Source: an uncultured Pelagimonas sp.
GTDB lineage: Bacteria > Pseudomonadota > Alphaproteobacteria > Rhodobacterales > Rhodobacteraceae
Direction: 5' to 3'
Length of the DNA stretch: 64,000 nt
Assembly (NCBI GenBank): GCA_947497905.1
Contig: CANMIH010000008.1
Location: 124,001-188,000, forward strand
Shown: positions 35,597 through 44,403 of the stretch, piece by piece
How the letters are laid out: the number at the start of each line of letters is the position of its first letter
How positions within the stretch are numbered: the first letter of the stretch is position 1
Translations under genes and position numbers: made by a program
Notes under the pieces: generated by a model
What the model was told of the DNA's origin: nothing
The model's input: only the letters and a program-made list of their open reading frames with translations
Database searches by the model: none

Positions 35597-38005
35597 ATGG
35601 TGAAATCTCTACCCACCGACGTTCAGGTTGCCGTTGTTGGCGGCGGCATCGTCGGCTGCGCCACTGCCTATCATCTGGCGAAAGCAGGATGGTCTGTCGC
35701 GCTGTTTGAGCGCAAAAAACTAACAAGCGGCACAACATGGCACGCCGCTGGTCTGGTGAGCGAAACCCAAGGTGTACCCATCATGTCCGCGCTGGCCAAA
35801 TATGGTCTGGATCTGATGGAAAGCCTGGAGGATGAAACAGGACAAAATACGGGCTTCAAGCGCAACGGATCTCTCACTGTTGCGCTAAACGATGCTCGCA
35901 TGGAAGAGCTACGTCGCAAGGTAGACTATGCCCACGGATGTGACATCCGGGCTGAGGAAATCAGCACATCTGAGGCGCAAGCACGATGGCCACTTCTGTC
36001 AACGCATGATGCCAAAGGCGCCTTCTGGTTTCCGGGTGACGGCTATACCAATCCAATCGACACAACTATGGCCCTTGCCAAAGGCGCACGTCAAAACGGT
36101 GCCCAGATCTTCGAAGAGACCAAGGTAGAACGCGTGGTGATCGAAGGTGGCCGGGCCATCGGGGTGGAAACTGACCAAGGGTTGGTGCGCGCCGAGCATG
36201 TGGTGAATGCCACAGGTATGTGGGCACGCGAATTTGGGCTATCGCATGGTGTTCAAATCCCGCTTCACTACACCAACCACTATTACGTGGTGACCGATCC
36301 TATTGACGGTGTGTCTGGCGATTTGCCCGTGCTGAGGGTCATGGACGAATATGCCTATTACAAGGAAGACGCCGGCAAACTGCTGATCGGGTGTTCGGAG
36401 CCCAACGCAACACCTTGGCTTCCCAAAGATGGGCTGCCCGAACATTTTGAGTTTGATGAACTCCCATGTGACGAGGAACACCTTTACCCGATCCTCGAAG
36501 CGGCGATGGAACGTGTCCCCGCCCTTGCAGAAAGCGGCATTCGCAAATTTTTCAACGGCCCCGAATGTTTCACACCTGACGCAAAACACTATCTCGGCCC
36601 AATCTCTGAAGTCGCGGGTCTTTGGGTGGCTGCAGGTTTCAATTCCACGGGCATTCAAAACGGCCCCGGGGCCGGCAAAGCGCTGGCGGAATGGATTATG
36701 GCCGGTCACATGACCATGGATCTGACGGATGTCGACAGCCGTCGCATCGTGCCGGGATTGAACGCGCGCAGCTATGTGTCTGAGAAAGCGGCTGAAACTT
36801 TGGGCCATGCCTATGGCATGCACTGGCCCTATTTACGTAAGACCGAGGCCCGTGGTTTGCGCCGCACGCCTTACTACAGCCATCTCAAAGCTGCTGGCGC
36901 ACAATTCGGAAGCGCCAATGGCTGGGAACGCCCGTTGGTCTATGGCTCTGACTTCACGGACGGTTTCGATCGCCAGCCTTGGTTCGATGCATGGAAAGGG
37001 GAACATGAGGCCCTGCGCAAAGATCTTGGAATGATCGATCTGACCTTTGGCCGGTTCGTCGTAGATGGGGCCGAAGCAGAGGTCGAAATGCAGCGGCTGT
37101 GCGGGGCCAATATGGCCGTCGCCCAGAGATCTCTGGTTTACACCCATATGTTCAACGAAGAGGGCGGGATCGAAGCGGATGTGACCGTCGCTCGCCTGTC
37201 TCAGACGCGATACCTTGTCATGGCTTCGGCTGGCGCGGAACCACAGGTCGAACGGTGGCTGCGCGCGAAAACATCTGGCGTAAGCATCGTAAACGTGACC
37301 CCGTCAGAGGCCACGCTGGCCATTATGGGCCCAAGGTCACGCGCGTTTCTTGAAGAGATTACGGGCGCGGATCTGTCAAACGAGGCCTTTCCATTTGCAA
37401 GCTGGCAGGATCTTCATGTGGGTCATTGTCCGGTACGTGCTCAACGCATCACTTACGTTGGTGAGCTTGGGTGGGAACTGCACATCCCAGCCGAGTTTGC
37501 TCAACAAGTGTTTGAAACACTGCGTTCGGCACCCAATCCGCCCCGCTTGTGTGGCGGCATGGCAGTTGACAGTTGCCGCATTGAAAAGGGGTTCAGACAT
37601 TGGGGTCACGACATTGGTCCACATGATAGCCCTGTAGAAAGCGGGCTTACCTTTGCCTGTGACTTTGAAACGGATTTCATCGGCAAAGAAGCCATTTTGA
37701 CCAAACGCAGTGGGGCCCCGAGTAGCAGATTGTTGTTGTTCCGCCTGAACGACTCCGATGTTTTGGTGTTTGGAAAAGAGCCCATTTTGCGAGATGGCGT
37801 CATCGTCGGTCGGTTAACCTCTGCCGCCTATGGCTGGAGCACAGGTGGCGCCGTCGGAATGGGATATGTTTCACGCCCTGATGGTATGACGCTAAAGGAT
37901 CTCGCAGCATGTGCTTATGAGATCAAAGTTGCAGGCCGATCCATCCCGGCGGACGCCAGCGTAAAGTCTCTGTATGACCCGGGAAATTTGCGTATGCGCG
38001 ATTAA
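35597..38005 (+). CDS. GcvT-fused FAD-dependent dehydrogenase, copy 2
   Basis: An 802-residue paralogue of the previous gene with the same order of domains. It has the FAD motif VAVVGGGIVG at 11-20 and WHAAG with His49, then a GcvT-like C-terminal half (TYVGELGWELHIP, GFRHWGHDIGPHDSPVE). The two copies differ throughout the substrate side, so they are old paralogues and not a fresh duplication. The natural reading is successive demethylations (dimethyl then monomethyl, as for dimethylglycine and sarcosine), each feeding one-carbon units to folate. That division is inferred. A bidirectional terminator follows. Confidence 0.88.
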   Translation: MVKSLPTDVQVAVVGGGIVGCATAYHLAKAGWSVALFERKKLTSGTTWHAAGLVSETQGVPIMSALAKYGLDLMESLEDETGQNTGFKRNGSLTVALNDARMEELRRKVDYAHGCDIRAEEISTSEAQARWPLLSTHDAKGAFWFPGDGYTNPIDTTMALAKGARQNGAQIFEETKVERVVIEGGRAIGVETDQGLVRAEHVVNATGMWAREFGLSHGVQIPLHYTNHYYVVTDPIDGVSGDLPVLRVMDEYAYYKEDAGKLLIGCSEPNATPWLPKDGLPEHFEFDELPCDEEHLYPILEAAMERVPALAESGIRKFFNGPECFTPDAKHYLGPISEVAGLWVAAGFNSTGIQNGPGAGKALAEWIMAGHMTMDLTDVDSRRIVPGLNARSYVSEKAAETLGHAYGMHWPYLRKTEARGLRRTPYYSHLKAAGAQFGSANGWERPLVYGSDFTDGFDRQPWFDAWKGEHEALRKDLGMIDLTFGRFVVDGAEAEVEMQRLCGANMAVAQRSLVYTHMFNEEGGIEADVTVARLSQTRYLVMASAGAEPQVERWLRAKTSGVSIVNVTPSEATLAIMGPRSRAFLEEITGADLSNEAFPFASWQDLHVGHCPVRAQRITYVGELGWELHIPAEFAQQVFETLRSAPNPPRLCGGMAVDSCRIEKGFRHWGHDIGPHDSPVESGLTFACDFETDFIGKEAILTKRSGAPSSRLLLFRLNDSDVLVFGKEPILRDGVIVGRLTSAAYGWSTGGAVGMGYVSRPDGMTLKDLAACAYEIKVAGRSIPADASVKSLYDPGNLRMRD

Positions 38006-38060
38006 TCCAACTCACCGGTTTCCCATCCGCTTTTCCGGACAGTTTGGCGGATTGGGCCAC

Positions 38061-38090
38061 GGGGCAGGACACGTTCACGTGCCCTGCCCC
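38061..38090. terminator. Bidirectional hairpin between convergent genes
   Basis: A GC-rich stem (GGGGCAGG and CACG arms pairing with CGTG and CCTGCCCC) closes a 4-nt loop, in the gap between the plus-strand dehydrogenase gene and the minus-strand LysR gene. No long T-run is present on either side. Its placement in a 90-bp convergent gap supports termination from both directions. Confidence 0.6.
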
Positions 38091-38095
38091 AAGTT

Positions 38096-39022
38096 CTAGA
38101 GCACATGAAATCCACCTTCGGGTAGGCTGCACCACTCAGACAGCAAAGAGGCCACCAAGTGAATGGGGTCGTCTTCCAACGTGTCTTCATTCCGCACCAC
38201 CGCGTACCAAGGGACGGTGATCCCATCTTCGGTTACGTGGGCTGCGCTGATCCTTTCCTCCTTCAACGCGGCCTGAAGCGCCCAATTCGAAAGCACGCTT
38301 GTACCAAGGTCCGAGGCGACAAGCTCGACAATCGCCTCCGGTAATTCCACCGTCGCGGCCCATTTGGGATAGCTGTCGGTTGGTCGGAACAGCAAAGCAA
38401 ACTCCCGGTCAGGTTCTGGTACCTTGGTGTATGTGATAAACTGTTCGCCAATGACATCCGTGCCCTCAACAAATTTTTTCCCAGCTAACCTGTGGTTTGG
38501 CGACATGATGTAGAGAAGTGGATCATCAAACAACGGCAAGGACGTTAGCCCTGGCTGAGTTACCTCACCTGAGACAACCGCGATGTCGATGTTACGGTTC
38601 TGTACACCCGTCAATGGGTCGGTACGCGCACCCGCCATAATTTGTAGATCAATGCCCTCCGAACGGGCTTTCAGATACTTGATGAACGCAGGCAGCCAGC
38701 GATAGTTGCTATAAGCTTCAACCGACAATCGTACCACGTGATGCACACCAGCATTCATGCGCCGGACATCTTCTTCTGCGCGGTGCAAATCGGTTAAAAT
38801 GCGCTCAGCAACCACCGCCATGTATTCAGCGGCTGGGGTCACACGCAGACGTTTATGCATGCGCGTAAACAGAGGAACATCAAGCCTCCTCTCCGCTTCA
38901 CGCAGTCGATGCGACAAAGCCGAAGGTGTAACCCCCAGTTTTTCAGCCGCATCTGTGATCCGCCCAGTTTCGATGATCGCTTTGATCAGTTGCAGATGTC
39001 GTAGGTCGAGGAGAGGTTTCAT
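38096..39022 (-). CDS. LysR-family regulator, MetR-like
   Basis: A 308-residue LysR protein. The N-terminus LRHLQLIKAIIETGRITDAA then SALSHRLREAERRLDVPLF is more like MetR and related regulators than the typical LysR opening (TPSALSHRL instead of QPAVSRQI). MetR family members respond to methyl-cycle metabolites such as homocysteine. It lies between two plus-strand gene groups and is divergent from the aminotransferase gene (101-bp gap to its ATG), so it likely controls that promoter. The effector may be an intermediate of the methylated-amine pathway (inference). Confidence 0.87.
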   Translation of the reverse strand: MKPLLDLRHLQLIKAIIETGRITDAAEKLGVTPSALSHRLREAERRLDVPLFTRMHKRLRVTPAAEYMAVVAERILTDLHRAEEDVRRMNAGVHHVVRLSVEAYSNYRWLPAFIKYLKARSEGIDLQIMAGARTDPLTGVQNRNIDIAVVSGEVTQPGLTSLPLFDDPLLYIMSPNHRLAGKKFVEGTDVIGEQFITYTKVPEPDREFALLFRPTDSYPKWAATVELPEAIVELVASDLGTSVLSNWALQAALKEERISAAHVTEDGITVPWYAVVRNEDTLEDDPIHLVASLLSEWCSLPEGGFHVL

Positions 39023-39123
39023 TTTTAGCCTGAAGAAAATTCAACAAAGTAAGAAAACTTCGAGATTGGAATTCAGTCAATAAGAATGTGATGGTCCGCA
39101 AGACATTTCTTCTGGAGCCACCT

Positions 39124-40500
39124 ATGAACGTTGATGCCAAACGCACGATTGCCCAAGACATGGCGCACCACGTGCATCCTCAATCCAATCTGCGCCAGCA
39201 TGCTGAACAGGGCCCAACCATGATCACCCATGGCAAAGGTGTGTTTATCTACGACAGCGAAGGCAATGAAATCATTGACGGTTTCTCAGGGTTGGGGTGT
39301 GTAAGCCTTGGCTACAACAACGAGCGTCTCGCACAGGCCGCCATGCGTCAGATGAACACCCTGCCCTTTGCGCCGACGTTCTACAACCGCTCCCACCCAC
39401 GTGTAGCCGAGCTTGGAGAGCGCCTGATCAACCTCGCTCCCGGCGATATGAACCGTGTGATGTTCCAATGTTCCGGATCTGAGGCCAACGACACAGCCAT
39501 CAAGCTTTTGTGGTATACAAACACCGCAAAAGGAGAGCCAAACCGTCGCAAGATCATCGGCCGTGTGCGCGGCTATCACGGCAACACTATTGCAACGGTG
39601 TCTCTGTCGGGCCAGCCTCACATGCATGCCAAGTTCGGTTTGCCTTTGCCTGAGTTCAAGCACACCGAATTGCCGAACTACTACCGCGCCCACATCGATG
39701 GTGAGACTGAGGAAGAGTTCTCGGCGCGCATGGCGTCAAATTTTGAAGAGCTGATCCTTGCGGAAGGCCCGGAAACTGTTGCGGCGTTCTTTGCTGAACC
39801 GGCCATTTCGGGGGGCGGTGCGTTGATGCCGCCTGAAGGCTATTGGAAAGAGATGCAAGCGGTTCTGCGCAAATACGACATCAAGCTACTGGCCGATGAA
39901 GTCGTGTGCGGGTTCGGCCGTACCGGCAACATGTGGGGTTCTGAGACCTGGGGCATGGAACCAGATATGGTGTCTTGTGCCAAAGCACTCTCGGCGGCCT
40001 TCTTCCCCATCTCTGCATTGATGTTCAAAGACGATTTGTATGCGGACATGATGAAGAACTCGGATGAGGTGGGCACATTTGGTCATGGCTATACCTATGC
40101 AGGACACCCCGTTGGTGCCGCAGTTAGCCTTGAGGCGCTCGACATCTATGACGAGATTGATCTGGTTGGTCACGTTCGCAAAGTGTCCAAGCGGTTCCTT
40201 GAAAAATGTCACGGCATGGCGGATCACCCGCTTGTGGCCGAAGTACGTGGTGTTGGTCTGTTCTGTGGCTTTGAGCTCATGAAAGACGGCAAAACCCGCG
40301 AACCGTTTGATCCGTCTTTGAAGGTCGGTGAGATGGTGCAGAACTTTGCCCACGATCGAGGCCTGTATCTCCGCGCAATTGGTGACCGGATGAGCTTTAT
40401 GCCACCGCTGATCATCAACGAAGAAGAAATCGACATCGCAACAGCACGCTTCAAGGGTGCTCTGGACGATACATGGGAAGCGATCCGCAACAAGATCTGA
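39124..40500 (+). CDS. Class III (omega) aminotransferase
   Basis: A 458-residue PLP-dependent transaminase. Conserved sites are CSGSEAND for phosphate binding (116-123), GYHG at 150-153, DEV with Asp258 for the pyridine nitrogen, and Lys287 in CAKALS for the Schiff base. It belongs to the aspartate aminotransferase superfamily branch that uses omega-amino acids, diamines, taurine or beta-alanine, usually with pyruvate. The ATG at 39124 follows GGAG; the longer in-frame start at 39088 lacks one. It comes before an aldehyde dehydrogenase gene, which suggests amine to aldehyde to acid. The substrate cannot be named from sequence. Confidence 0.9.
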   Translation: MNVDAKRTIAQDMAHHVHPQSNLRQHAEQGPTMITHGKGVFIYDSEGNEIIDGFSGLGCVSLGYNNERLAQAAMRQMNTLPFAPTFYNRSHPRVAELGERLINLAPGDMNRVMFQCSGSEANDTAIKLLWYTNTAKGEPNRRKIIGRVRGYHGNTIATVSLSGQPHMHAKFGLPLPEFKHTELPNYYRAHIDGETEEEFSARMASNFEELILAEGPETVAAFFAEPAISGGGALMPPEGYWKEMQAVLRKYDIKLLADEVVCGFGRTGNMWGSETWGMEPDMVSCAKALSAAFFPISALMFKDDLYADMMKNSDEVGTFGHGYTYAGHPVGAAVSLEALDIYDEIDLVGHVRKVSKRFLEKCHGMADHPLVAEVRGVGLFCGFELMKDGKTREPFDPSLKVGEMVQNFAHDRGLYLRAIGDRMSFMPPLIINEEEIDIATARFKGALDDTWEAIRNKI

Positions 40501-40520
40501 TCGCCGTCGACCTACAAGAT

Positions 40521-40549
40521 AAGGGGCGGGTTTTCCCAACACGCCCCTT
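40521..40549 (+). terminator. Hairpin after the aminotransferase gene
   Basis: An 8-bp perfect stem AAGGGGCG / CGCCCCTT with a 13-nt loop, 20 bp after the stop. No T-run follows. It may be an attenuator before the aldehyde dehydrogenase gene, which starts 127 bp after the aminotransferase stop. Confidence 0.5.
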
Positions 40550-40626
40550 GCGCTGTCCTCATACTCCTCGGGATGGCGCAAAATTTATCCAACGCTGCTG
40601 CGGCGCGTTCAGGCTGAGGACACAAT

Positions 40627-42114
40627 ATGACCCTTCTTGACCCGAAACTGCCACAGGCCGGACTGGCCGGAAGTTTTATCAATGGTGCCTGGCACCGCCC
40701 TGCAGATGGTCGCACATTGACCATTGAAAACCCGTCGCGCCGCGCACCGATCTGCGAAGTTGGCCGTGGTACGGCGACCGAGATTGACCTCGCGGTTCAA
40801 GCGGCCCGCGCGGCGCTTCCGGCCTGGCGCGCCATGGCCGCAAGCGAAAGAGGCAAGCTCCTGTCTGAGCTGGGCCGCCGCTTGGAAGAAAACGCCGAGG
40901 AAGTAGCCCGCGTTTTGGCCGCTGAAAGCGGCAATGCCGTTAAAACGCAATCGCGCGGCGAAGCGATGGGCGCAGCTGGGGTTTTGAATTACTATGGCGG
41001 TGTCGCCGTTGAACAGAAGGGAGAAACCCTTCCTCTGGGCCCCGGCATTCTGAGCTATTCAACGCGCGAACCGCATGGTGTTGTCGGCTCAATTATCCCG
41101 TGGAACTCCCCGCTTCAGCTCGGCGCGGTGAAGATCTCGATGGCGCTCGCAACCGGTAATTGCCTCATCTTGAAACCTGCAGAGGATGCCCCTCTGGCGA
41201 TCCTTAAATTGGTAGAGCTGGCCGAAGGTCTATTTCCACCGGGCGTCTTCAACGTTGTAACCGGGCTCGGTGAAGAGGCTGGTGCAGCTCTCGCCAATCA
41301 TCCTGGCATCGACAAAGTCTCCTTCACCGGGTCCTCAGAAGTCGGCAAACTGATCGCACATTCCGCTGCCGACCGGATCGCCAAGGTCACGCTCGAACTC
41401 GGAGGGAAATCCCCTACTATCGTGTTCCCCGATGCCATTGCAGAGGGCCGGCTTGAAACCACGGCCCAGCAGGTCGCCAATGCCATGCGATTTGCACGGC
41501 AGGGCCAAAGCTGCACGGCAGGTTCGCGTTTGTTTGTGCACAAGGACATCTGGGATGAACTGATGCCAAAGGTGGTCGAAAAATCGGCGTCCCTGAACGT
41601 TGGTGATGCGCTTGATCCCGACGTAGACATGGGGGCCGTTGTCAACGCTGAACGGTATGGTGAGATCCGCGAATTTGTGGCTGAGGCCGAAGCGCTTGGT
41701 GCTACATTCTTACTGGGCGAAACTCCTGCGGAAGATCCGGAAGGGTTTACACCGAACCCAACCATCCTTTCGGGTGTCGACAACACCTGGCGCATCGCGC
41801 GTGAAGAGGTTTTTGGACCCGTCATGGTTGCCATTCCCTTTGAGACTGAAGCGGAAGTCGTCGAGATGGCAAACGACACGCACTACGGTTTGGCGGCGTT
41901 TTTGTTTACGCATGATGTGAGCCGTATCACGCGACTGACCCGAGCTATTGATGCGGGCTGGATTCAAGTCAATCAAGGGGGCGGTCAGATCCCCGGCATG
42001 TCTTACGGTGGTACAAAGCAATCGGGTATGGGATGCGAGTATTCCATCGAAGGGGCGCTTGAGGCCTACACCTACCGGAAATCCGTTACGATCAATATCG
42101 AGAGCCACCCATGA
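40627..42114 (+). CDS. NAD(P)-dependent aldehyde dehydrogenase
   Basis: A 495-residue aldehyde dehydrogenase with complete catalytic residues: IIPWNSPLQLG for the oxyanion Asn, Glu257 in TLELGGKSP, and the nucleophile Cys296 in GQSCTAGSR. The cofactor-binding FTGSSEVGK and the C-terminal GGTKQSGMG are also present. It resembles betaine-aldehyde or omega-aldehyde dehydrogenases more than methylmalonate-semialdehyde types, but the substrate is not certain. GAGGA precedes the ATG. It overlaps the next gene by 4 bp (ATGA), so it is in an operon with the PLP and cyclase-like genes. It would oxidise the aldehyde from the class III aminotransferase. Confidence 0.92.
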   Translation: MTLLDPKLPQAGLAGSFINGAWHRPADGRTLTIENPSRRAPICEVGRGTATEIDLAVQAARAALPAWRAMAASERGKLLSELGRRLEENAEEVARVLAAESGNAVKTQSRGEAMGAAGVLNYYGGVAVEQKGETLPLGPGILSYSTREPHGVVGSIIPWNSPLQLGAVKISMALATGNCLILKPAEDAPLAILKLVELAEGLFPPGVFNVVTGLGEEAGAALANHPGIDKVSFTGSSEVGKLIAHSAADRIAKVTLELGGKSPTIVFPDAIAEGRLETTAQQVANAMRFARQGQSCTAGSRLFVHKDIWDELMPKVVEKSASLNVGDALDPDVDMGAVVNAERYGEIREFVAEAEALGATFLLGETPAEDPEGFTPNPTILSGVDNTWRIAREEVFGPVMVAIPFETEAEVVEMANDTHYGLAAFLFTHDVSRITRLTRAIDAGWIQVNQGGGQIPGMSYGGTKQSGMGCEYSIEGALEAYTYRKSVTINIESHP

Positions 42115-43373
42115 GCTGCGATCAGTTTGGAAATGAAATAGATCCGGGCGTGGGCTACGCGCGCGGATCCCTATTGCGCAGCTCCGCAGACGAAGTACGG
42201 CGGCTGACGCAAGCAGGACGCGTTGCCGCAGATTTTGTGGCCCGTGAGGGGATCGACAAAATTTCGATCTGCACTGGCAACCTCCGGTTTTATCCGGTTG
42301 CTTCAGCCGATCTTCCTGAGCTTTGCGAAGAATGGGTTGGCCCCGGTCTCTATGGTGAAGAACTGCGTCAAGCGGCGATCTCGCATATGGGCGGAGACGG
42401 TGATGAAGCCGCAGCTGTGGTCAACCGGACCAGTGCCGGGATAGTCGCAACGGTTCTGGCGCACAGCCAGGGGCGCCCCGTCCTCTCCTTGGTCCCACAT
42501 GGCGATCGTTCTCATGCCTCTGTGACGCGTGGCGCAAAACTGGCGGGTGTTCCGGTTGTCGAGGCCTATGATCTGCCCGAGGTAAAACGCCTCTTGGCCG
42601 CTCATGTGCCGTCTTTGATGGTCATCACAACCGTCACATCAGAACTGGCTGTTCTGGACGACGAGTTAACGGCCGCAGCTGTGCGTCTGGCCAAACGGGC
42701 TGGATGTGTGGTCTTGCTTGACGAAGCTTACGGTGCCCGTTTTCGCCCGGTTTTGCACGACGGCGCGCCGTCTTTGTCGTTTGGCGCGGATCTTGTCATC
42801 ACCAACGCAGACAAAGCAGGTCTTTCGGGTCCACGCGCTGGTGTGATCTGTGGCTACCCTGAAGCGCTTGTGCCTGTTCAGGCCAAGGCCAGCGAGTTGG
42901 GCATGGAAGCGCGCGCGCCTATCGCCGTCGGCGCCATGCGAAGCCTGCAAGGATTCACACCGGATCTGCTCATTCAAGAGGCGCAGGATGGTCAGGACCT
43001 GGCCGAAGCTTTGGAGCAGGTGCTCGGAAAAGACTATGTCACGCGCTCTGCTTTGGGACCAAAGATTGACGAGCAAGACGCTCTGGGTATTGTTCTTAGA
43101 CAGGCCAAAGCGAATACAACTGATCGTGTCCCCGCGGAAGTGACGGCTGCCATAGGTATGATCCTTCTCCGCGATAAAGGCATTGTGACTGTCAATACTC
43201 ATGGGCAACCGGGTGGCCGCGTTTCCATTCGCTTGAAACCCACCTCGGGCGCTGTTTCGCGCGCTGGTGGCGCTAGGGCAGTTGCGGCATGCCTTGATGC
43301 GGCTATCGCCGAAGTGGCCTCCCACCTTGAAGATGCCGATTGGTTTTCGACCCTGTTGTTTGGAGAGACCTGA
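42111..43373 (+). CDS. SelA/DgaE-like PLP-dependent enzyme of unknown function
   Basis: A 420-residue fold type I PLP protein. Visible sites: VVNRTSAGIVATVLA for cofactor phosphate, the Asp204 in VVLLDEAYGARF for the pyridine nitrogen, and Lys235 in VITNADKAGLSGPRAG for the Schiff base. The context of the lysine (ADKAGLSGPRAGVICG, then ASELGMEARAPIAVGA) resembles SelA-type selenium transferases, D-glucosaminate-6-phosphate ammonia-lyase and the MJ0158-type proteins rather than ordinary aminotransferases. It is probably a lyase, racemase or beta-eliminating enzyme (inference). It has coupled ends with both neighbours: ATGA with the aldehyde dehydrogenase gene and TGATG with the cyclase-like gene. 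Confidence 0.65.
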   Translation: MSCDQFGNEIDPGVGYARGSLLRSSADEVRRLTQAGRVAADFVAREGIDKISICTGNLRFYPVASADLPELCEEWVGPGLYGEELRQAAISHMGGDGDEAAAVVNRTSAGIVATVLAHSQGRPVLSLVPHGDRSHASVTRGAKLAGVPVVEAYDLPEVKRLLAAHVPSLMVITTVTSELAVLDDELTAAAVRLAKRAGCVVLLDEAYGARFRPVLHDGAPSLSFGADLVITNADKAGLSGPRAGVICGYPEALVPVQAKASELGMEARAPIAVGAMRSLQGFTPDLLIQEAQDGQDLAEALEQVLGKDYVTRSALGPKIDEQDALGIVLRQAKANTTDRVPAEVTAAIGMILLRDKGIVTVNTHGQPGGRVSIRLKPTSGAVSRAGGARAVAACLDAAIAEVASHLEDADWFSTLLFGET

Positions 43374-44386
43374 TGGCCGATGCAAATCTCATTTCTCGCC
43401 TCGACAACCGGCTCGACCAATTGGTCAATATCGACATGGGCGAGCGCGGTGTCGAACACCTGTTTGAGGCCGCGCGGGCTCTTCAGGGCGGTTCTCTGGT
43501 TGGTGCCGCGGCTGATGCCCTGCTAGCGGTTCCAGAAGGTGGCACCGTTGTTCTGACGACAGGTTCGGTATCACGTGCCTGGATCACTCCCGAGTTGGGC
43601 GAAAACGATGGTCCCTCAGGTGCTGCTGCGGTTGCGCGCGCCTTGGTTCTAGCACGCAATGTGACCTGTGTGATGCTTTGCGAAGAGACCTTGCTGCCAG
43701 CAATCCGTGACACGTGCCAATCCGCTGGGTTGTTTCCTGTTACTTTGGAGCAGGCGACAATTGCGAAGGCAGACAAGAGTCTCGCCACTATCGTCATGCT
43801 GCCTTTTGAAACCAAAGATGAGGCAGGAAAGGCTCAGGCCGAAACACTCTTAACTGACCTCAAGCCCGATCTTCTGTTTTCGACCGAACGCGTTGGGCGA
43901 AACGAACAAGGAGTGTATCATTCTATGCGCGGGATCGACTACGGCATGGGCCGTTCTCGCGTGGACTTCCTCTTTGATCTCGCCCTCGAGCGCGGAATTC
44001 CCGTTGTTGCCGTCGGGGATGGCGGCAATGAAATTGGCATGGGAAAAGTGGCCGATCATGTCAAAGCGCATGTGCCCTATGGCGATACCTGCCAATGCGG
44101 GTGTGGCGGCGGGATCGGGGCGGTCACGGGATGTGACGTTCTCGTCACGGCCGCCTGTTCGAACTGGGGATGCACTGCGATTGTTGCAGCTATGGCGGCA
44201 CGCATGGGCAATGCCAAACTGCTGCATACCCCCGAACGTGAAGCATTGCTGCTTGACACGATGGTGTCGAGTGGACTGATTAACTCAACACATGGCATCG
44301 TCGACGACAGCGTCGATGGATTTCCGCGCGCGTCACATCTTGCTGTGGCCGAGCTCTGCCGAACAATAGTGAGCCGCGCGCTCTGA
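43373..44386 (+). CDS. D-glutamate-cyclase-family (DUF4392) protein
   Basis: A 337-residue protein with the C-terminal DUF4392 fold of D-glutamate cyclase. Family-type patches are VVLTTGSVSRAW near residues 60-71, GDGGNEIGMGKVADHV and DVLVTAACSNWGCTAIVAAM. The vertebrate enzyme interconverts D-glutamate and 5-oxo-D-proline. Bacterial members are almost unstudied. The ATG at 43373 overlaps the previous stop by 1 bp. Neighbours suggest a cyclic or ring-opened amino-acid intermediate, such as from a proline- or pyrrolidine-type betaine (inference). The N-terminal 60 residues resemble nothing I recognise. Confidence 0.7.
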   Translation: MADANLISRLDNRLDQLVNIDMGERGVEHLFEAARALQGGSLVGAAADALLAVPEGGTVVLTTGSVSRAWITPELGENDGPSGAAAVARALVLARNVTCVMLCEETLLPAIRDTCQSAGLFPVTLEQATIAKADKSLATIVMLPFETKDEAGKAQAETLLTDLKPDLLFSTERVGRNEQGVYHSMRGIDYGMGRSRVDFLFDLALERGIPVVAVGDGGNEIGMGKVADHVKAHVPYGDTCQCGCGGGIGAVTGCDVLVTAACSNWGCTAIVAAMAARMGNAKLLHTPEREALLLDTMVSSGLINSTHGIVDDSVDGFPRASHLAVAELCRTIVSRAL

Positions 44387-44403
44387 ACCAACAGGAACTA
44401 TCT

